Source of the DNA: Thiomicrorhabdus cannonii
Lineage (GTDB): Bacteria > Pseudomonadota > Gammaproteobacteria > Thiomicrospirales > Thiomicrospiraceae
Assembly: GCF_013391695.1 (NCBI RefSeq)
Contig: NZ_JACBGH010000004.1
Coordinates: 62,001-126,000, forward strand
DNA: 64,000 nt
Reading direction: 5' to 3'
Position numbers and translations under genes: made by a program. Shown piece after piece: positions 9,095 through 17,982 of this stretch; the stretch's first letter is position 1, and each line of letters starts with the position of its first letter. Below the pieces are notes generated by a model. The model saw only the letters and a program-made list of their open reading frames with translations, searched no databases and was not told the origin of the DNA.

Positions 9095-9122
9095 AAACTC
9101 AACAGGCCGGCCTGTTGAGTTT
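9095..9122. repeat. Dispersed repeat, head-to-head pair forming a 28-bp perfect palindrome
   Basis: AAACTCAACAGGCC (9095-9108) is followed directly by its reverse complement (9109-9122), with no loop bases. It begins ten bases after the gshA stop and ends 28 bases before gshB. It is one of the paired copies of a repeat found at about eleven loci in this window. The T-run afterwards is weak, so termination strength is uncertain. Confidence 0.9.
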
Positions 9123-9150
9123 CCATCCACTGCATTTTGAGGAATCCGCC

Positions 9151-10107
9151 ATGAGCCTGAAAGTCGGCATCGTCATGGACCCGATCGACACCATCAAGCC
9201 CTATAAAGACAGCTCTTTTGCGATGCTGCTCGAAGCGCAGCGCCGCGGCCACAGCCTGTATTACATGCAGCCGGAAGATGTCTATCTCAAAAACGGCCAG
9301 GCCTGGGGCGAGGTCAGCGAACTCAAAGTATGGGATCGCCGTCAAGAGGAGCAGTATTACGGTTTTGGGCAAACGCTGGAAATGCCGCTGAAAGAGCTGG
9401 ATATTATCCTGATCCGTCAGGACCCGCCGTTCAACAACGACTACCTCTACAGCACCCACATGCTGGAACTGGCCGAAGCCGAAGGCGTGCTGGTGGTCAA
9501 CAAACCGCAAAGCCTGCGCGACGCCAACGAAAAGCTGTTTGCCAGCTGGTTTCCGCAGTGCACGCCGCCCACCTTGGTGGCAGCCGACCGCGATCGCCTA
9601 AAAGCGTTTGTGCAAGAGCATCGCGATACCATCCTCAAACCGCTCGACGCGATGGGCGGCAGCTCCATTTTCCGCGTGCGCCATGACGACCCGAATATCA
9701 ACGTGATTCTGGAAACCATGACCGGTTTCGGCAAGCACCACATTATGGCGCAGGTTTACCTGCCGGAGATCAAGGACGGCGACAAACGTATTCTGCTGAT
9801 CAACGGCGAACCGATCGATTATGTGCTGGCGCGTATTCCCGCCGAGGGCGAAACCCGCGGCAATATCGCCGCCGGCGGCACCGGCGTGGGCATGCCCATC
9901 AGCGAACGCGAGCGCTGGCTGTGTCAGCAGATTGCACCGGTATTGCGAGCCAAGGGGTTGTTTTTTGTGGGTCTGGATGTCATCGGTGATTACATCACCG
10001 AAATCAACGTCACCAGCCCGACCTGCATCCGCGAACTCGATGCCCAGTTCGGCCTGAATATTGCCGGCACCCTGTTCGATTGCCTGGAAAACCACCTGAA
10101 AAAATAA
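9151..10107 (+). CDS. gshB: Glutathione synthetase GshB
   Basis: Adds glycine to gamma-glutamylcysteine with ATP. 318 residues, standard for GshB. It opens with the pre-ATP-grasp segment LKVGIVMDPI, followed by RQDPPFNNDYLYST, KPLDAMGGSSIFRV (ATP-grasp) and the C-terminal EINVTSPTCIRE signature. ATG 9151 is chosen because TGAGG lies just upstream; an in-frame start at 9115 would begin inside the palindrome. With gshA it forms the complete glutathione pathway. A hairpin terminator follows at once. Confidence 0.98.
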   Translation: MSLKVGIVMDPIDTIKPYKDSSFAMLLEAQRRGHSLYYMQPEDVYLKNGQAWGEVSELKVWDRRQEEQYYGFGQTLEMPLKELDIILIRQDPPFNNDYLYSTHMLELAEAEGVLVVNKPQSLRDANEKLFASWFPQCTPPTLVAADRDRLKAFVQEHRDTILKPLDAMGGSSIFRVRHDDPNINVILETMTGFGKHHIMAQVYLPEIKDGDKRILLINGEPIDYVLARIPAEGETRGNIAAGGTGVGMPISERERWLCQQIAPVLRAKGLFFVGLDVIGDYITEINVTSPTCIRELDAQFGLNIAGTLFDCLENHLKK

Positions 10108-10132
10108 GGCCGCAGCCCCAAAGGGTGCGGCC
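10108..10132. terminator. Bidirectional hairpin between gshB and the chemoreceptor gene
   Basis: GGCCGCAGCCC pairs with GGGTGCGGCC around an AAA loop, beginning immediately after the gshB stop. It lies between convergent genes. The flanking T/A runs are modest. Confidence 0.7.
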
Positions 10133-10167
10133 CTATAAAATCGAAAGTTCGTATGCCCGCTGCCTGT

Positions 10168-12789
10168 CTAGGCAAACTGCATCATATCGTTTTCCAGCAC
10201 GCCCAAGGCCTCATCAAGATCGGCGGTGACCTTAATAAACGCATGCATCAACTCATCCAGTTTTTCATGCAGTGCCCCGGAAACATCCCCGTCCTGCTTA
10301 AGCTGATTGCGCAACTGCAGCGCCTCGTCGACCATGGCATGTTGACGGTGATGCAGGCGTTCAATCTCCTGCCACACCGGCCAGCCGTTAATTTCGGGCT
10401 TGGCCTGCGCCAGCTTGCTTAACGCCTTGCCGACGGCACACAGGCTGGGCTGCACCGCCACGGTTTCATCAAACTCGACATTGATGCCGTTCAGATAAGC
10501 CTCGGTGGTGGTACGCCAGATACGCATATTGCGGCGAATATCGGTTAAACGCACGCCTTGAATGGAAACGGCTTCATTTCTGGTCTGCTGTTCGACCAAA
10601 CGCTCGTTCAACTTGAACTTGTCGATTTCGCCGTGCAGGTTGTCGGCCTGCTGACGCAACGAAATCGCCGCCGCCGAGGTCTCTTCCACCAGCGCGGCAT
10701 TCTGCTGGATATTGGCGTCCAATGAATTGATCGCGGAACTGATGTCGCGCACACTCTGCTGCTGCTCGCCAATCGACTCCATGACGTCACCCAGCGTTCC
10801 GCTGATTTTGATGACGCTCTGATCGACTTCGCCGAACATGGTATGCGTCGCATGCACCCGTTCTGCCCCTTGATTGACCTTGCTGCCAGCTTCTTCAATC
10901 AACAGTTTGATTTCGCGCGCCGCTTCGGCCGATTTCTGCGCCAGATTGCGCACCTCACCCGCCACCACGGCAAAACCGCGGCCGTGCTCGCCGGCGCGCG
11001 CCGCTTCCACCGCGGCATTCAATGCCAGCAAATTGGTCTGGAAAGCGATTCCGTCGATCAAACCGATAATATCGCCGATCTTGGCGGAGGTTTCGCGGAT
11101 ACCCTCCATCGCTTCAATCGAGGCATCCATCGACTCTCTGGCCTGATGGTTCAGCTCCATCGCCTCTTGACTGAGCTGCGTGACCCCTTGCAACGCCTGC
11201 GTGTTTTGCTGTTGCAGCTTGTTGATCACCTGCATACTGGAGTTCACGTCTTCCAACGTGGCCGCCGCCTGCTGCGTGCGGTTGGACAGGTCGTCCGAGG
11301 CCTGGGCCGACTCTGCCGCCGCCAATCTGACCATATGCGCGACCTTGCGGATCTGCATGATAATCGCACTTAAATTATCCAGGGAAACGTTGGTGGCGCC
11401 CTTCATGGCCGCCAGAGCGCCGCTCAACTCTTTTTCGACGCGGAACTGGATATCCCCTTGCGCCAGACCGGCCATGACCTTCACCATATCCTCTATGGCG
11501 CCGTTTAGACTGCGCAACAGCACATTGACATTGCTGGCGGTATAAAGATAGAAACCATCCAATCCTTCGGTCGCCAGACTCAAATCGGTATGTCCCTTGG
11601 CCGCCAGTTTCAGTGTGGTATCCAGACGCTGTTCGATATTGCGTTGCTGCGTCATATCACGCCACTCCGTCACCGTACCGATACGCTGCCCTTTCTCGTT
11701 CATCACCGGCTGGGCGACCAGACGCCATATCAGCTCCTTCAAGTGCAACTCCTCGGAAGACAGCGAGCTTAAACCGCGCAAACGCGCTTTGAATGCCGCC
11801 GCATCCGGGTGTAGCGCCGCAAGATCGCTGCCGAGCAGATGTGCCCGCGAAAAGGAGGGATTCATGGCCTGCAATGTGGTTTCGTGCTGACGCAGCAACG
11901 TCTCGAACGCCTGATTCAGATAGATGATTTTATCGTCATTGTCGGCCACCAGCATGCAGGTGGAAGCGCTATCCAGTGCGGTCTTGAGACGGGTATTTTG
12001 AATCAGCTGCAAACGGTTATCCTCGTAACTGGCCCCCATCTGAATCTGCATGCGCTTCAAGTCCGAAGCCAATTTGCCCACCCAGGTATTGCCGTAAGTA
12101 TCCACCTGGCGGGTAAAATCGCCCTGCGAGGCGGCTTTCAGCAACTCATCAAATGTCCTGACCTGATTCTTCACGAAGGCGTTGACACGCACCGCATATA
12201 ACAGCGAAATGGAGAGTACGACCGCTTGAATCAGCCAGGGAACGGTAATGATATTGAGTGCATCCAGTATCCCGAACACACTCATCTGCACGATCAGGAA
12301 CATCAGGATAAACAGCGGATTGATTTTGTTGGCCAAACAAAGACGTCGCTTCCAGTCGACCACAAAACCGTTTTTAACCTCCGCCTTGCCGGCATTCACC
12401 TGTTTGTAGAGCGCCTCGGCGGCGGCTTTTTGCGCATCGCTGATACGGCGGCGTACCGAGATATAACCCACCACTTCGCCGTTTTCCACCACCGGACTGA
12501 CGTTCGCCTCAACCCAATAATGATCGCCGTTCTTGCAACGGTTTTTGACTAAATTGACCCACGGCTTGCCTTGCTTCAAGGTCGCCCACAAGTCGGCAAA
12601 AACGGCCTTCGGCACGTCGGGATGGCGCAAAATATTATGCGGATGACCAATGAGTTCCTCACAGGTATAGCCGCTGATGCGCATAAATTCTTCGTTGACT
12701 TCAGTTATGGTTCCGTACAGATCCGTCTTTGAAACAATCGTAATACCGGGCGCTACTTCGCGTTCTTTACCCGTTAAAATCACACCCAT
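10168..12789 (-). CDS. PAS-containing methyl-accepting chemotaxis protein (Aer-like, CZB-like C-terminus)
   Basis: 873 residues. An N-terminal PAS domain (about 10-125; Aer-like, with NEEFMRISGY and ILRHPDVPKAVF) is followed by two closely spaced membrane helices (about 155-205) and a HAMP-like segment. A second PAS lies at about 275-390. The MCP signalling domain (about 490-720) contains the hairpin ALNAAVEAARAGEHGRGFAVVA. The C-terminus resembles a zinc-binding CZB domain: it keeps the SLCAVGKAL cysteine motif and the HHRQH histidines, but the usual first histidine appears replaced (IRRNMRIW). It should feed CheA/CheW from inside the cell, probably in redox or energy taxis. The ATG at 12789 is the natural start. 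Confidence 0.92.
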   Translation of the reverse strand: MGVILTGKEREVAPGITIVSKTDLYGTITEVNEEFMRISGYTCEELIGHPHNILRHPDVPKAVFADLWATLKQGKPWVNLVKNRCKNGDHYWVEANVSPVVENGEVVGYISVRRRISDAQKAAAEALYKQVNAGKAEVKNGFVVDWKRRLCLANKINPLFILMFLIVQMSVFGILDALNIITVPWLIQAVVLSISLLYAVRVNAFVKNQVRTFDELLKAASQGDFTRQVDTYGNTWVGKLASDLKRMQIQMGASYEDNRLQLIQNTRLKTALDSASTCMLVADNDDKIIYLNQAFETLLRQHETTLQAMNPSFSRAHLLGSDLAALHPDAAAFKARLRGLSSLSSEELHLKELIWRLVAQPVMNEKGQRIGTVTEWRDMTQQRNIEQRLDTTLKLAAKGHTDLSLATEGLDGFYLYTASNVNVLLRSLNGAIEDMVKVMAGLAQGDIQFRVEKELSGALAAMKGATNVSLDNLSAIIMQIRKVAHMVRLAAAESAQASDDLSNRTQQAAATLEDVNSSMQVINKLQQQNTQALQGVTQLSQEAMELNHQARESMDASIEAMEGIRETSAKIGDIIGLIDGIAFQTNLLALNAAVEAARAGEHGRGFAVVAGEVRNLAQKSAEAAREIKLLIEEAGSKVNQGAERVHATHTMFGEVDQSVIKISGTLGDVMESIGEQQQSVRDISSAINSLDANIQQNAALVEETSAAAISLRQQADNLHGEIDKFKLNERLVEQQTRNEAVSIQGVRLTDIRRNMRIWRTTTEAYLNGINVEFDETVAVQPSLCAVGKALSKLAQAKPEINGWPVWQEIERLHHRQHAMVDEALQLRNQLKQDGDVSGALHEKLDELMHAFIKVTADLDEALGVLENDMMQFA

Positions 12790-12976
12790 AACTCACTTTC
12801 CCACTACTTCCATTCGGTAAAAAAGGCGCAAAGTCCCACCGATACCGTCACAAGATTAAAGAAGCCTCTGGTTAAACAATTCCGGCCAGAGACCATGCAT
12901 TTCCACTAAAATAATCCTACCCTATCCAACCGGATAGCAGCGTTTTCTTTGGCGCCTAAATTTAGCTATTGTATGT

Positions 12977-13016
12977 CACCTGGCTTATGCGCACCATAAG
13001 TTAGAATAAGCAGGTG
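12977..13016. repeat. Competing inverted repeats upstream of apbE
   Basis: CTTATG (12984-12989) pairs with CATAAG (12995-13000). An outer CACCTG (12977-12982) pairs with CAGGTG (13011-13016). CTTAT can also pair with ATAAG at 13006-13010, so two alternative folds exist. It lies in the divergent region between the chemoreceptor and apbE. No function is evident. Confidence 0.45.
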
Positions 13017-13074
13017 TCGGGCCATGAAGCTTTAGGACGCCATTTTTGCACAGTTTCACCCCAACAAAACAGAT

Positions 13075-14121
13075 ATGATGATGTTCCGAACGCCACTTAA
13101 CAAGTTAAAAAACCTCTCGATTCCGAGTATTTTGGTATGGTTCACACTTGCCTTGACGCAGAGCGCCTGCACCGCGCAGCCTGTCGAAACCAAAGCACAA
13201 ATGCTGGTGTTTGGAACACTGGTGCAAATCACCACCTACACACACAACAAGACCCAAGCGGAAAAAGCGATTCATGCGGTCGAAACCCGCTTCCAGCAGT
13301 TCCACCATGAATGGCATGCCTGGGAAAAGGGGGGCATTGTCAGCAAGATGAATCAAGCGATTCAGCAGCAGCAACCCATTCAGATCGCCGACTCCGTCAA
13401 AGAGTTTATCCTCAAATCGCAGCAGCTCGCGAAGCAGAGTGACTACCTGTTCGACCCGGGGATTGGCACCTTGATCGCATTATGGGGGTTTCACAGCGAA
13501 CACTGGCAAGGCCCGCCGCCCTCAGCAACACAAATTGCACACTGGCTAAAATCGCGCCCTTCCATTGCCGACCTCTATTTCAAGGACAACCTGCTCTACA
13601 GCCGCAATAGCGATGTCAGCCTCGATTTCGGCGGCAATGCCAAGGGGCTGGCACTGGACATCGCCATCCAGGAGCTGCGTGCCGAGGGCATTGAAAATGC
13701 GGTCGTCAATATCGGTGGCGATATGCGTGCCATCGGCCACAAAAACGGCCGGGACGTCTGGGCTATCGGCATACAGGATCCGTCCGACCCGCAACGCGCT
13801 TTGGCAGAGGTCGACCTGTCGGGTGATTTAAGCATTGTCACCTCCGGCACCTATCAACGCTATTTCGAGTGGCAGGGGCAACGCTTCAGCCATATCCTCA
13901 ACCCCAACAGCGGATATCCGGCAACCGGACTGGTCTCCGTGACCGTCATCCATCCTGATGCCACCACGGCAGACGCGGCCGCCACCGCGCTGCTGATTGC
14001 AGGTCCGCAACACTGGCGGGAGATTGCCCGAAAAATGGGCATTCAGGAGGTTTTGGTGATTGACGAAAACGGCCAAATCCAGCAAACAAAAGCCATGGAA
14101 AAACGCACCAAACTGCTATAA
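13075..14121 (+). CDS. apbE: FAD:protein FMN transferase ApbE
   Basis: Attaches FMN covalently to threonine residues of target flavoproteins, such as Nqr or Rnf subunits, outside the inner membrane. 348 residues. The hydrophobic N-terminus ends in a lipobox-like TQSAC, so it is probably a lipoprotein. Diagnostic motifs are FDPGIGTLIALWGFH, LDFGGNAKGLALD and VTSGTYQRYFEW, with a late DATTADAAATALLI segment. The start is uncertain, since three consecutive or near ATG codons occur and no strong Shine-Dalgarno is visible. It lies nine bases upstream of yqgE and may be cotranscribed. No Nqr or Rnf genes are in the window. Confidence 0.93.
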   Translation: MMMFRTPLNKLKNLSIPSILVWFTLALTQSACTAQPVETKAQMLVFGTLVQITTYTHNKTQAEKAIHAVETRFQQFHHEWHAWEKGGIVSKMNQAIQQQQPIQIADSVKEFILKSQQLAKQSDYLFDPGIGTLIALWGFHSEHWQGPPPSATQIAHWLKSRPSIADLYFKDNLLYSRNSDVSLDFGGNAKGLALDIAIQELRAEGIENAVVNIGGDMRAIGHKNGRDVWAIGIQDPSDPQRALAEVDLSGDLSIVTSGTYQRYFEWQGQRFSHILNPNSGYPATGLVSVTVIHPDATTADAAATALLIAGPQHWREIARKMGIQEVLVIDENGQIQQTKAMEKRTKLL

Positions 14122-14130
14122 TTTACCGCT

Positions 14131-14697
14131 ATGAAAGAAATCCAATCCCTTGAACACCATTTCCTCATCGCCATGCCCAGTCTGGACGACAGCTGGTTCG
14201 AGAAAACCGTGATTTACATGGTTGAAGACAACGAATATGGATCCATGGGGCTTGTCCTTAATTTACCCCACGAACTCACCCTATCCCAACTTTTAGAACA
14301 CTTCGAACTTCATGTGGAACAAGGGTTGCACTATCTGGAAAACACGGTGTTGATGGGCGGGCCGGTTGATATGGAGCGCGGTTTTATTCTGCACACTCCG
14401 CCCGGGCAGTGGAAGAGCAGCATGCCGCTTCAGGACAATCTCGCCATGACGGTTTCCGAAGACCTTCTCAAAGCGTTTGCAGAGGGAACCGGCCCCGAAA
14501 AATTCAAGGTATGTTTGGGCTTTGCCGGCTGGAAACCCGGTCAACTCGCACAGGAAATCCAGGATAACAGCTGGCTGACCATCCCGTACAATCAAAGCCT
14601 GCTATTCGATACCCCTATCGAAACCACCTGGGAGGTGGCACTCGGCACTTTGGGCATTTCACCCGAATTTTTAACCGCAGAGGCCGGTCATGCCTAA
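14131..14697 (+). CDS. yqgE: YqgE/AlgH family protein
   Basis: 188 residues. The family has a conserved fold but no agreed biochemical role; AlgH was named for an effect on alginate genes in Pseudomonas. Signatures are HHFLIAMPSLDDSWFEKTVIYM at the N-terminus (split here as HFLIAMPSL and SWFEKTV), MGLVLNLP, VLMGGPV and FAGWKPGQLAQEI. It overlaps yqgF by eight bases, the usual yqgE-yqgF pairing, and heads the pyrimidine cluster as in pseudomonads. Confidence 0.95.
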   Translation: MKEIQSLEHHFLIAMPSLDDSWFEKTVIYMVEDNEYGSMGLVLNLPHELTLSQLLEHFELHVEQGLHYLENTVLMGGPVDMERGFILHTPPGQWKSSMPLQDNLAMTVSEDLLKAFAEGTGPEKFKVCLGFAGWKPGQLAQEIQDNSWLTIPYNQSLLFDTPIETTWEVALGTLGISPEFLTAEAGHA

Positions 14698-15136
14698 CAG
14701 CGCCCAATCTGTTCACGGAGTGGTTCTGGGGTTCGATTTCGGCTTAAAACGCATCGGCGTCGCCGTCGGCCAGACCATCACCCAAACTGCTGCGCCGGAG
14801 GCTATCGTCAACAGCAAAGACGGCAAGCCCGACTGGGAACATATCACCCGCCTGTTTGAAAAATGGCAACCGGTGGCGATTGTCGTCGGCCTCCCCTTCC
14901 GGCTGGATGGCAGCGAACAGCCGCTGACGCAACCGGCGCGCAAGTTCGGGCAGCGTCTGAGCGGACGTTACCACTGTCCGGTGTATTATATTGAAGAGCA
15001 ACTCAGCTCGATTGAGGCCGAGAGCCGCCAGCTCAAGCGTCAGCATATTGATGACCATGCTGCCCAGATTATTTTACAGAACTGGCTGGAGCGCCTAACC
15101 GTGTCGCCAGCCACCAACCCGGAAACGACTGAATGA
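14690..15136 (+). CDS. ruvX: Holliday-junction resolvase-like protein YqgF/RuvX
   Basis: 148 residues with an RNase H-like fold. It begins near VLGFDFGLKRIGVAVG, the first catalytic aspartate strand of the family. YIEEQLSSIEAESRQL and DDHAAQIIL carry the later acidic residues. The family is linked to 16S rRNA 5'-end maturation as well as to putative junction resolution, so the role is best given as a nuclease. It overlaps yqgE upstream and pyrR downstream by a few bases, implying a single operon with translational coupling. Confidence 0.95.
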   Translation: MPNSAQSVHGVVLGFDFGLKRIGVAVGQTITQTAAPEAIVNSKDGKPDWEHITRLFEKWQPVAIVVGLPFRLDGSEQPLTQPARKFGQRLSGRYHCPVYYIEEQLSSIEAESRQLKRQHIDDHAAQIILQNWLERLTVSPATNPETTE

Positions 15137-15645
15137 GCCAACTGAATATCGATGTCAACGCCCTGATAGAACAGATGGGCGGCACCCTGCGCACGATGCC
15201 GATTATGGACAAATCGCCCAAGATGATCGGCATCCGCACCGCCGGCGTCTGGGTGGCGCAACAGCTGCATGACCAACTGCAACTGCCCGACGCGCTCGGT
15301 GTCATCGACATCAATTTCTACCGTGACGACTTTTCCAAGGTAGGCATCAACCCCACCGTGATGCCCTCGGACATTCCTTGGGAAGTTGAAGACCAACACA
15401 TCATTCTGGTGGATGACGTGCTCTACACCGGGCGCACCATCCGTGCGGCACTCAACGAGATTTTCGATTACGGCCGCCCCGCTTCCGTCACCTTGGTAAC
15501 ACTGCTGGACCGCAAAGGCTGCCGCGAGCTGCCATTCCAGGCGGATGTCATCGGCATGAGCATCGAATGCAATAAAACCTTGAAAGTATCCGGCCCAGAC
15601 CCGCTGACCGTTTCTTTGACCGACCCCGAAGAGGACTCCGTATGA
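15133..15645 (+). CDS. pyrR: PyrR bifunctional pyr regulator/uracil phosphoribosyltransferase
   Basis: 170 residues. The PRPP-binding motif [18 protein letters not shown] is clear, and the N-terminal [19 protein letters not shown] is typical of PyrR rather than Upp. In Gram-positive bacteria PyrR binds pyr mRNA. In gammaproteobacteria with this gene order a regulatory role in pyr expression is assumed but less established. It overlaps yqgF by four bases and pyrB by four bases. I see no PyrR-type attenuator hairpin immediately upstream, because the gene is embedded in the coding operon. Confidence 0.94.
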   Translation: MSQLNIDVNALIEQMGGTLRTMPIMDKSPKMIGIRTAGVWVAQQLHDQLQLPDALGVIDINFYRDDFSKVGINPTVMPSDIPWEVEDQHIILVDDVLYTGRTIRAALNEIFDYGRPASVTLVTLLDRKGCRELPFQADVIGMSIECNKTLKVSGPDPLTVSLTDPEEDSV

Positions 15646-16676
15646 GCGCACGTTTAACCGCCCCCAACCTGCAACTCAACGAACTTGGCAAGATCAAGCA
15701 CTTTCTGACGATTGAAGGTTTGAAGCAGCACCATCTGCTGGAGATTCTCGACACCGCCGAATCCTTTATCAATCCGAAAACCAACGAGATTAAAAAGGTA
15801 CCGATTCTGCGCGGCAAGACCATTATGAACCTGTTCTTCGAGCCGAGCACACGTACCCGCACCACCTTTGAAATCGCCGAAAAACGCCTCTCCGCCGATG
15901 TGGCGAGTCTGGATATCGCCACATCGGCCACCAAAAAGGGTGAATCGCTGCTCGATACCCTGTGGAACCTGCAGGCCATGCAGGCCGATATGTTTGTGAT
16001 CCGCCATGCGGAAAGCGGCGCGGCGCACTTCTTCGCCGAGCATGTTGCGCCGCACGTGCACGTGATGAACGCCGGTGACGGTCAACATGCTCACCCGACC
16101 CAGGCGATGCTCGACATGTTCACCATCCGCAAGCACAAGGGGGATATTTTCGATCTGAAGGTGGCGATTGTCGGCGACGTGCTGCACTCGCGCGTCGTGC
16201 GCTCCCAGATTCAGGCGCTGAGCATTCTGGAGGCGCGCGAAATCCGCGTCATCGGCCCCAAAACGCTGATGCCGACCCATCCGGAAGCGATGGGAGTGCA
16301 CTACTACGACGACATTGAAGAGGGCTTACGTGATGTTGACGTGATTATCATGGTGCGCCTGCAAAACGAACGCATGAAAAGCGCTCTGATTCCGAGCGAA
16401 AAAGAGTTTTTCAAACTTTACGGCCTGACCACCAAGCGCCTGGCGCTGGCCAAACCCGATGCCATCGTCATGCACCCCGGCCCCATCAACCGCGGCGTGG
16501 AAATCGACTCCGAGGTCGCCGACGGCCCGCAATCGGTTATTCTGCAACAGGTCACTTACGGCATCGCGGTGCGCATGGCGATTATGTCCATCATGATGAG
16601 CAATGCCGCCCAACTGGCACAACACCAATCCGAACAGGCCTCCCTAGAGCTGGAGAACGAGGAGGAACAAGCATGA
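15642..16676 (+). CDS. pyrB: Aspartate carbamoyltransferase catalytic chain PyrB
   Basis: Condenses carbamoyl phosphate with aspartate, the committed step of pyrimidine synthesis. 344 residues, longer than E. coli PyrB, with the N-terminal extension seen in class A enzymes. The carbamoyl-phosphate motif [13 protein letters not shown], the [15 protein letters not shown] segment and [11 protein letters not shown] are present. Its stop overlaps the start of the PyrC-like gene. In class A enzymes PyrB assembles with an inactive dihydroorotase homologue, and the partner gene here fits that. Confidence 0.98.
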   Translation: MSARLTAPNLQLNELGKIKHFLTIEGLKQHHLLEILDTAESFINPKTNEIKKVPILRGKTIMNLFFEPSTRTRTTFEIAEKRLSADVASLDIATSATKKGESLLDTLWNLQAMQADMFVIRHAESGAAHFFAEHVAPHVHVMNAGDGQHAHPTQAMLDMFTIRKHKGDIFDLKVAIVGDVLHSRVVRSQIQALSILEAREIRVIGPKTLMPTHPEAMGVHYYDDIEEGLRDVDVIIMVRLQNERMKSALIPSEKEFFKLYGLTTKRLALAKPDAIVMHPGPINRGVEIDSEVADGPQSVILQQVTYGIAVRMAIMSIMMSNAAQLAQHQSEQASLELENEEEQA

Positions 16677-17959
16677 GACTTGCTATTAACAACGGCCGCG
16701 TCATCGACCCAAGCCAAAATCTCGATGAAATTGCCAATATCTACATCTCCCGCGGTCGCATCGTCGCCATCAGCACGACACCGCCGGAAGGTTTCAGTGC
16801 CGACCAGGAGATTGATGCCACCGCTAAATGGGTGCTACCCGGCCTGGTGGATTTGCAGGCGCGTTTGGGAGATCCCGGCTCCAACTATGCGGGCAATATC
16901 GCCTCCGAAACCAAAGCGGCCGTTTCCGGCGGCATTACCAGTTTATGCTGCCCGCCGGACACCTCTCCGGTCAACGACACCCAGGCGGTCACCGAGCTGA
17001 TTCAACGCCGCGCGCGCCAGGCCGCCACGGCGTTTGTCATGCCGATCGGCGCCTTGACGCAAGGACTGCAAGGTGAACTGCTCAGCGGCATGTACTCGCT
17101 GCAGCAAGCCGGTTGCGTGGCGCTCAGTCAGGCGGACCAGCCGATTCAAAACGCCCTGACCATGAAAAACGCCTTGGAATACGCGGTGTCACACGACCTG
17201 GTGGTCATGCTGCGCTGCGAAGACCAAAAACTCAAAAACAAAGGCGTCGCCCACAGCGGCCCGGTCAGTTCGCGTTTGGGGCTGGCCGCCATTCCGCCGT
17301 CTGCCGAAACCACCGCCTTGGCACGCGACCTGATTCTGGTCGAAGAGGCTGGCATCCGCGCGCACTTCTCGCAACTCTCCTGCGCCCGCTCGGTGGAGAT
17401 GATTCGTGACGCCAAAAAACGCGGCTTGCCGGTCACCTGCGATGTCGCCATCCACCAGCTGCACCTGTCGGAGATGGATCTGCTGGGTTTCAACAGCCTC
17501 TTTCATGTCTCGCCGCCGCTGCGCAGCCAGCAGGATAAAGACGCCCTGCTGCAAGGTCTGAAGGACGGCATTATCGACGCGGTGGTCAGTGACCATACTC
17601 CACTGGAAAAAGACGACAAAGCCCTGCCGTTCGGCGAAAGCCGTCCCGGCATCAGCGGACTGGAAACCTTATTGCCGTTGCTGTTGAAACTGGTGTTTGA
17701 AAACGGCCTGGATTTAACCACTGCAGTGCGTGCCGTGACCCAAAATCCGGCGGCGATTCTGCAACGCAATATCGGCAGTCTGGAAAGCGGCAACTCCGCC
17801 GACCTGTGTATTGTCGACCCCGAAGCGATCTGGACATTGGAGAAGGAACGCATGCTGTCCGAAGGCAAAAACTCGCCGTTTGTCGGCTGGGAATTTGTCG
17901 GCAAGGTGGAGCAGACCTACTTCCAGGGGCGTCCGGTCTACCGCGACAATCCGGTTTAA
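16673..17959 (+). CDS. pyrC: Non-catalytic dihydroorotase homologue PyrC' (aspartate transcarbamoylase partner)
   Basis: 428 residues, amidohydrolase fold of the long dihydroorotase type. Catalytic members have an HxH zinc motif in the strand PGxxDxHxHxRxPG. Here it reads [15 protein letters not shown], with Gln62 and Arg64 in place of both histidines. The later histidines ([14 protein letters not shown]) and [11 protein letters not shown] are kept. As in Pseudomonas pyrBC', the protein is therefore probably inactive and needed for PyrB dodecamer assembly. A second, active pyrC is expected elsewhere. The four-base overlap with pyrB supports coupled translation. Confidence 0.9.
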   Translation: MRLAINNGRVIDPSQNLDEIANIYISRGRIVAISTTPPEGFSADQEIDATAKWVLPGLVDLQARLGDPGSNYAGNIASETKAAVSGGITSLCCPPDTSPVNDTQAVTELIQRRARQAATAFVMPIGALTQGLQGELLSGMYSLQQAGCVALSQADQPIQNALTMKNALEYAVSHDLVVMLRCEDQKLKNKGVAHSGPVSSRLGLAAIPPSAETTALARDLILVEEAGIRAHFSQLSCARSVEMIRDAKKRGLPVTCDVAIHQLHLSEMDLLGFNSLFHVSPPLRSQQDKDALLQGLKDGIIDAVVSDHTPLEKDDKALPFGESRPGISGLETLLPLLLKLVFENGLDLTTAVRAVTQNPAAILQRNIGSLESGNSADLCIVDPEAIWTLEKERMLSEGKNSPFVGWEFVGKVEQTYFQGRPVYRDNPV

Positions 17960-17982
17960 AATCGCTTAACGCGCTATTCGCA

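Noticed and set aside
9115-9150. Upstream start for gshB
   Set aside because: It would begin inside the palindrome and add residues unlike GshB. The ATG at 9151 has a Shine-Dalgarno.
16836-16856. ACCCGGCCTG match to the dispersed repeat in pyrC'
   Set aside because: It encodes the conserved PGLVD strand of the family and the match stops after ten bases. Similar partial matches in feoB (29827), rsmE (4875), the HD-GYP gene (38151), proC (26311) and before umuC (45571) were dropped for the same reason.
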